Shown one piece after another: positions 5,234 through 8,684 of a stretch of 8,684 bases of DNA (its first letter is position 1; every line of letters starts with the position of its first letter). The notes below the pieces were generated by a model. That model did not search any database. It was not told the origin of the DNA and was given only the letters and a program-made list of their open reading frames with translations. The DNA comes from Oscillospiraceae bacterium (GTDB lineage: Bacteria > Bacillota > Clostridia > Christensenellales > Aristaeellaceae). The stretch lies in NCBI GenBank assembly GCA_031266295.1, contig JAISBH010000111.1:1-8684 (forward strand). The letters run 5' to 3'. The position numbers and the translations under genes were made by a program.

Positions 5234-6871
5234 TTAATCGGCCGCGCCGGGCGATAGTTCTTCCGGCCGATTGGGCGAGGCCGCGCGCAGCAACTGCACC
5301 GTTAGGTATGCGTTCGGGCCGTCGCATGTCTCCACTGATCCTATCCCTGGCGCGGATATCTTTAGGCTGACCTTGTCGCCCTTACGCAGCAGCATGAACG
5401 CTTTGCCGTGTAAGCACACATCAGACGCTCGCGCCATACGCGGATCATCCTCTCCGCCCGGCAGCCCCGACGTCAAACGCTCCACAAACGCTCCAGGCGA
5501 AGCGACGCCGTTCTTGCATAGGGCCAGTCTCAGCCGTCCCACGTTTATCGCGTACCGCACAGTTAGTTCATACTCAATCGCGTACGCCCCGCCGACACGG
5601 ATCACCAGCGCGTTCGGTTCGTCCGTTCCCACTTCAAACGCGTCGCCGAAATCGGCTTCCAGAGGCAGCTCCTGCTCCTCTCCAATCAAACGGATGCAAC
5701 GCTTGATTGCGGACGCTCGCCCTCCGAACGCTACGAGCTGAAACTCTCCCGCCGGGCCTTGCGGCCCGATTGGCCCCGCCGCGCCCCTCGGCCCCGTCGG
5801 CCCTTGAATCCCCACCCCAGGAGGGCCTTGCTTCCCGGCCGGACCTGTCGGGCCGATCTCACCGGGCGCGCCGGGCTTTCCCTCCAAACCCGTCGGGCCT
5901 ATAGCGCCGGGTGCGCCGTTCGTCCCTGCGGGGCCTCGTTTCCCTGGCAGTCCGGTCTCGCCTCTGGGGCCGATCAGCCCCTGCGCGCCTCGCGGGCCTG
6001 TCGGACCCATATGTCCCGCAGGTCCGGTCGGCCCCGCAGGCCCGGCGGGACCCATCGCGCCCGGCTGCCCGGCCGGCCCCGGCAAGCCATTCAAACCCGC
6101 CGGGCCGACAGGCCCTTCAGCCCCCGTTGCTCCCCTTAACCCGTAAGACGCTGACGGGCGCAAGTCGGCGACCGCTGTGGATTCATTAAACATCGTTCCA
6201 GCCGCTAGTCGCTGTTCCGCCTGCGATAGCGCGCCTGTCAGCATATCGTTCAGCTTACCCGCTGAAACATCCGGCGCGACTAAGTGAGACGAGGACTGTG
6301 CGGCGGGGGTGTTGTACGCGTCAGGTATCGGAGTTTGCCGCCGTTCTTGTATGTAGTCGGGCGGCGTGATATTACGCGCGCCGTCGGTTGTGCCTCCGGC
6401 GGCCATCGCGCGGTAGAGCGCGTTCCATGCTGTGACGGAGGATTGACTGGCCTGCGGCTGCGGTGCGTCGCCGCCGGGTATTCTTGCGGGCGGTGAAGTA
6501 TGCTCGCCGCGCGGGGCGGGTGTGCCTGACGCGGCGGTATTGCCAGGCATACCGGGCGACGCAGCGCCTCCCGCGCTTGGCTGCGGGCTTGACGGGTGCG
6601 CGTTTAATAAAAACGACGACGGAGGAATCATAGGCGGAGGCGTCATCATGCGAGGCAGCCGCCCCTCCTCCGCGCGTTCGGGAATCGGCGCTTCGGTATA
6701 GCAACGCTCCGGTTGAGACGCTGCGTTGTTCTCAGCCGGAGCGGGACGCCACGCCAGATCCGGCGGTATGAACATGGATCGAAAGCGCATGTCAGCGGCC
6801 GTCGTTTGATATGATGCGCCCGCGCGATCCATTCGCCGCGGATTCTGCTGTGAATCTGAATTTCGATCCAT
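5234..6871 (-). CDS. Collagen-like protein with BclA-type C-terminal domain
   Basis: This 545-residue protein has three parts. Residues 1-243 are low-complexity, rich in Pro, Ala and Ser (TPPPMIPPSSF at 77-87, for example). Residues 244-375 are a collagen helix of 42 Gly-X-Y triplets, rich in GPT, GPA and GPR, broken once at 352-356 (G-V-G-I-Q). Residues 376-528 form a beta-rich globular domain (GGAYAIEYELTVRYAINVG, later GDKVSLKISAPG and NAYLTVQLL) resembling the TNF-like trimerisation domain of BclA. The likely product is a trimeric filament. There is no signal peptide or sortase signal, which fits mother-cell synthesis and assembly on spores. The classic BclA exosporium leader is not evident. 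ATG 6871 has only a GGGCGG-like ribosome site. The gene converges with the SpaA-like gene across the ATPase/nuclease block. Confidence 0.85.
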   Translation of the reverse strand: MDRNSDSQQNPRRMDRAGASYQTTAADMRFRSMFIPPDLAWRPAPAENNAASQPERCYTEAPIPERAEEGRLPRMMTPPPMIPPSSFLLNAHPSSPQPSAGGAASPGMPGNTAASGTPAPRGEHTSPPARIPGGDAPQPQASQSSVTAWNALYRAMAAGGTTDGARNITPPDYIQERRQTPIPDAYNTPAAQSSSHLVAPDVSAGKLNDMLTGALSQAEQRLAAGTMFNESTAVADLRPSASYGLRGATGAEGPVGPAGLNGLPGPAGQPGAMGPAGPAGPTGPAGHMGPTGPRGAQGLIGPRGETGLPGKRGPAGTNGAPGAIGPTGLEGKPGAPGEIGPTGPAGKQGPPGVGIQGPTGPRGAAGPIGPQGPAGEFQLVAFGGRASAIKRCIRLIGEEQELPLEADFGDAFEVGTDEPNALVIRVGGAYAIEYELTVRYAINVGRLRLALCKNGVASPGAFVERLTSGLPGGEDDPRMARASDVCLHGKAFMLLRKGDKVSLKISAPGIGSVETCDGPNAYLTVQLLRAASPNRPEELSPGAAD

Positions 6872-6920
6872 ATGCCACCGCCCATTAGTCCATAATCAGC
6901 GCTTTTATCTGTCTTACGGG

Positions 6921-6951
6921 AGTCTATGAACGGCGGCGGCGAATTATTATA
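6921..6951 (-). promoter_or_regulatory. Sigma-E-like (or sigma-A) promoter of the collagen-like gene
   Basis: On the minus strand ATA (6947-6945), a 16-nt spacer and CATAGACT (6928-6921) fit the B. subtilis sigma-E layout (ATA, then CATACAMT) with one -10 mismatch. The same ATA overlaps TATAAT (6951-6946), a perfect sigma-A -10, but no TTGACA-like -35 stands 16-18 nt upstream of it. Transcription from the sigma-E-like motif would give a leader of about 40 nt. Confidence 0.35.
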
Positions 6952-6967
6952 ACGCGAATTCGTATGA

Positions 6968-6997
6968 AGGGGTTCTGCGGCGGCGTGGTTAACCCCT
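6968..6997 (-). terminator. Weak stem-loop downstream of pgi
   Basis: AGGGGTT (6968-6974) and AACCCCT (6991-6997) form a 7-bp stem with a 16-nt loop, 27 bp past the pgi stop codon. It could end pgi transcription before the collagen-like promoter. The base after the stem on the minus strand is T, but no T-tract follows, so confidence is low. Confidence 0.3.
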
Positions 6998-7023
6998 CTG
7001 TCGCCGCTACGGCAAGGTGCCAA

Positions 7024-8445
7024 TCAAATGATATACCGAGCCTTTTCTTCCGGTGCGGCGGCCAGTTCGGCGCGCGCGGCGGCGTACTTGCCCGACGGGT
7101 GTCCCAGTTTGGCGTAGGTCGCTATCTTCGACGCTTCCACGCCCGGCTGGTTGAACGCGTCGACGTCGAGCAGCTCGCCCATGTACGCGGTAGTCATCTC
7201 GAAGAAGTACAGCAGCTGGCCCAGCGTGTATTCGTTTACCTCGGGCAGCGTGATCGTTTGATTCATACGCAAGGCCGACGTCAGCGCATACTCGGTGCCG
7301 AACCGTTCCGCCTCGATCAGCCGCCCGTGGGTCAGGCCGCCGAGGAACTTGACGTCGTCGGGATAACTGTCGGGCGCGGCGGGTATAAGCGTCTCGTCAC
7401 GGAATGACTCAACCTTGATCATCGTTACGACCTTGTCGAACGGGCCTTCGCTGTACAGCTGCAGCTGTGAATGCTGATCCGTCACGCCCAGCGCCTTGAC
7501 GGGGGTCTGGCCGGCGTTCACGATCGAGCCGGCGCGGCTCTCCCGCTTGCCCAGGCTCTCCGCCCACAGTTGGACAAACCAATCCGCAACCAGCCGCAGG
7601 CTGTCCGCATAAGGCATCATCACGTGGATATTCCGTCCCATCTCGGCGCTGGCGATACCCATCAGCACGGCTTCCAGCAGCGCGGGGTTCTTCCACAGGT
7701 CGGGGATCGCGCAGCGTGCGTCCATGTCAGCCGCGCCCTTGAGCAGCGCGCGGATATCAGCTCCGCCCACCGCCGCCGCGAGCAGCCCGACGGGGCACAG
7801 TTCGGAGAACCTGCCGCCCACGCCGTCGGGGATCGTGAACGTTTTAAGACCCTCGATGCGCGCGATATCAAGCAGCAGCCCCTTCGTTCCGCTGGTGGTG
7901 GCGATCATCTGATCCTGCCAGCGGGGTTTATGCGCCAACGCGTCGCGCACGATCAGGTATTGACTCATCGTCTCGGCGGTGCCGCCGGACTTGGTGATCA
8001 CGTTGAAGCACGCGTCGTTGAAATCGACGACGTCGCGCAGCGCGGCCATTCTCTCAGGATCGATGTTGTCCTCGAAATACATGCGCGGGCCGCCGCGCTT
8101 CGACCGGGGCAGCTCGTTATAACGCAGCGGGTGCAGCGCCTCGTTGACGCAGATCGGACCTAGCGCGGATCCTCCGATACCCAGCAGCACGAACGCGTCG
8201 TACCTATCGCGTATCGTGCGCACGGTCTCCTCTATATCGTCGAGCAGGGAATCGGGTTGGGTTGGCAGATCCATCCAGCCCAGCCAGCCTTGACCGCGCG
8301 TCGTCTGCACTGCCTTGAGCGCTGCCTCCGCGCGCGGCTGCCAGCGTTCTATCGCCTCGGGCGCGACGCCGTATTCGCCGCCCAGACGATCGGCCATCAG
8401 GTTGCCGACATTTAAGCTAAGGGTTTTAGGAAGAGGATCAGCCAT
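7024..8445 (-). CDS. pgi: Glucose-6-phosphate isomerase
   Basis: The product interconverts glucose-6-phosphate and fructose-6-phosphate in the cytoplasm, for glycolysis and gluconeogenesis. The 473 residues span the whole family, slightly longer than the roughly 450-residue Bacillus enzyme. The first SIS domain has GIGGSALGP (89-97). The sugar-phosphate-binding loop is TKSGGTAET (151-159). The PROSITE-type signature VGGRFS is at 209-214. Candidate catalytic residues are Glu296 (WAESLGK), His325 (DQHSQ) and Lys440 (QPGVEASK). All are present, so the enzyme should be active. The start is clear: GGAGG (8456-8452) lies 6 nt before the ATG. The gene has strong GC bias at third positions. It stands alone, with a repeat array immediately upstream and the collagen-like gene 152 bp downstream in the same direction, so read-through into the latter is possible. 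Confidence 0.97.
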   Translation of the reverse strand: MADPLPKTLSLNVGNLMADRLGGEYGVAPEAIERWQPRAEAALKAVQTTRGQGWLGWMDLPTQPDSLLDDIEETVRTIRDRYDAFVLLGIGGSALGPICVNEALHPLRYNELPRSKRGGPRMYFEDNIDPERMAALRDVVDFNDACFNVITKSGGTAETMSQYLIVRDALAHKPRWQDQMIATTSGTKGLLLDIARIEGLKTFTIPDGVGGRFSELCPVGLLAAAVGGADIRALLKGAADMDARCAIPDLWKNPALLEAVLMGIASAEMGRNIHVMMPYADSLRLVADWFVQLWAESLGKRESRAGSIVNAGQTPVKALGVTDQHSQLQLYSEGPFDKVVTMIKVESFRDETLIPAAPDSYPDDVKFLGGLTHGRLIEAERFGTEYALTSALRMNQTITLPEVNEYTLGQLLYFFEMTTAYMGELLDVDAFNQPGVEASKIATYAKLGHPSGKYAAARAELAAAPEEKARYII

Positions 8446-8470
8446 GATGCACCTCCATAATTATGTAGCC

Positions 8471-8563
8471 CCCCCTCTGTCGCTGCGGCGACATCTCCCC
8501 CTAGGGGGGCGATGAGGGTTGTCGGTTGTTACGCAGCCCGTTACTCCGTCACTCAACCCTCAT
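8471..8563. repeat. Interspersed intergenic repeat, copy 1
   Basis: The unit runs from CCCCCTCTGTCGC to CAACCCTCAT. It contains a hairpin GTCGC-TGCG-GCGAC (8479-8492), a palindrome CCCCC-TA-GGGGG (8497-8508) and the inverted pair ATGAGGGTTG (8512-8521) with CAACCCTCAT (8554-8563). The first 71 bp (8471-8541) are identical to copy 2, and four mismatches occur in the 91 aligned bases. It codes for nothing and resembles the non-autonomous intergenic repeats scattered through many gut Clostridia genomes. It ends about 15 bp upstream of the pgi Shine-Dalgarno, so it forms the pgi leader or promoter region. Confidence 0.85.
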
Positions 8564-8593
8564 TTCCTCTTAAGGGGAGAGGTCGCCGGGGAA

Positions 8594-8684
8594 CCCCCTC
8601 TGTCGCTGCGGCGACATCTCCCCCTAGGGGGGCGATGAGGGTTGTCGGTTGTTACGCAGCCCGTAATCCCGTCACTCAACCCCC
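8594..8684. repeat. Interspersed intergenic repeat, copy 2 (cut by window end)
   Basis: This is a second copy of the same unit, offset by exactly 123 bp and running off the window. The 30 bp between the copies hold CCTCTTAAGGGGAGAGG, itself an imperfect palindrome in the same style, so the array may be composite. A third unit may follow outside the window. Confidence 0.85.

Noticed and set aside
5740..6140. Repetitive GC-rich DNA that might suggest a CRISPR or tandem-repeat array
   Set aside because: The periodicity is 3 and 9 bp from Gly-X-Y coding, with no constant repeats separated by unique spacers.
5759..6189. Overlapping plus-strand ORFs opposite the collagen region
   Set aside because: They arise from the Gly/Pro-rich codons read backwards and give Arg/Pro/Ala-rich translations with no start signals.
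7471..8163. 230-codon plus-strand ORF opposite pgi
   Set aside because: It is antisense to a gene with every catalytic motif intact. The translation is His/Arg-rich and without recognisable features, as expected for a shadow frame in GC-rich DNA.
8471..8684. CRISPR array or insertion sequence at the right edge
   Set aside because: There are only two long copies with internal palindromes, a 30-bp composite spacer and no transposase ORF. An interspersed non-coding repeat fits better.

Overview
This is a chromosomal window from a GC-rich bacterium, most likely an anaerobic, spore-forming Firmicute (Clostridia-like, perhaps a gut lineage). The guess rests on four things: a BclA-type collagen-like protein, a protein with three SpaA/prealbumin-like modules, sporulation-sigma-like promoter motifs in front of both of them, and an intergenic repeat of a style common in gut Clostridia. 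No rRNA, tRNA, CRISPR array or transposase gene is visible, so the placement is an inference.

Layout. At the left edge (1-215) coding sequence is probable, but its strand is ambiguous. A minus-strand two-gene operon follows: an unrecognised membrane protein with an octapeptide repeat tail (1908-904) and a P-loop ATPase of the GNYGSGKTE type (904-212), joined by a TAATG stop/start overlap. A divergent intergenic region (1909-2098) leads into a plus-strand gene for a three-module SpaA-like protein with a Cys-rich basic tail (start 2102 or 2099, end 3436). Then comes a block that looks lower in GC, on the minus strand: a compact ABC/OLD-like AAA ATPase (4874-4065) and a PD-(D/E)XK-type nuclease candidate (4068-3511). 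The two overlap by ATGA and are preceded by a strong SD, a good sigma-A promoter and a possible 41-residue leader ORF. Next on the minus strand is a collagen-like protein with 42 Gly-X-Y triplets and a BclA-like C-terminal domain (6871-5234), and then glucose-6-phosphate isomerase (8445-7024). The right edge (8471-8684) holds two copies of an interspersed repeat with a 123-bp period, ending just upstream of the pgi ribosome binding site.

How the parts may work together. The SpaA-like and collagen-like genes converge. Neither product has a signal peptide, and both genes carry motifs resembling mother-cell sporulation promoters, so a spore-surface role is a reasonable hypothesis. The ATPase/nuclease pair sits between them like cargo inserted at a convergent gene junction. 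Its architecture (SMC/ABC-like ATPase plus restriction-type nuclease, translationally coupled, compositionally distinct) is that of a candidate anti-phage or anti-plasmid system, and it is the most interesting item here. pgi is housekeeping glycolysis/gluconeogenesis.
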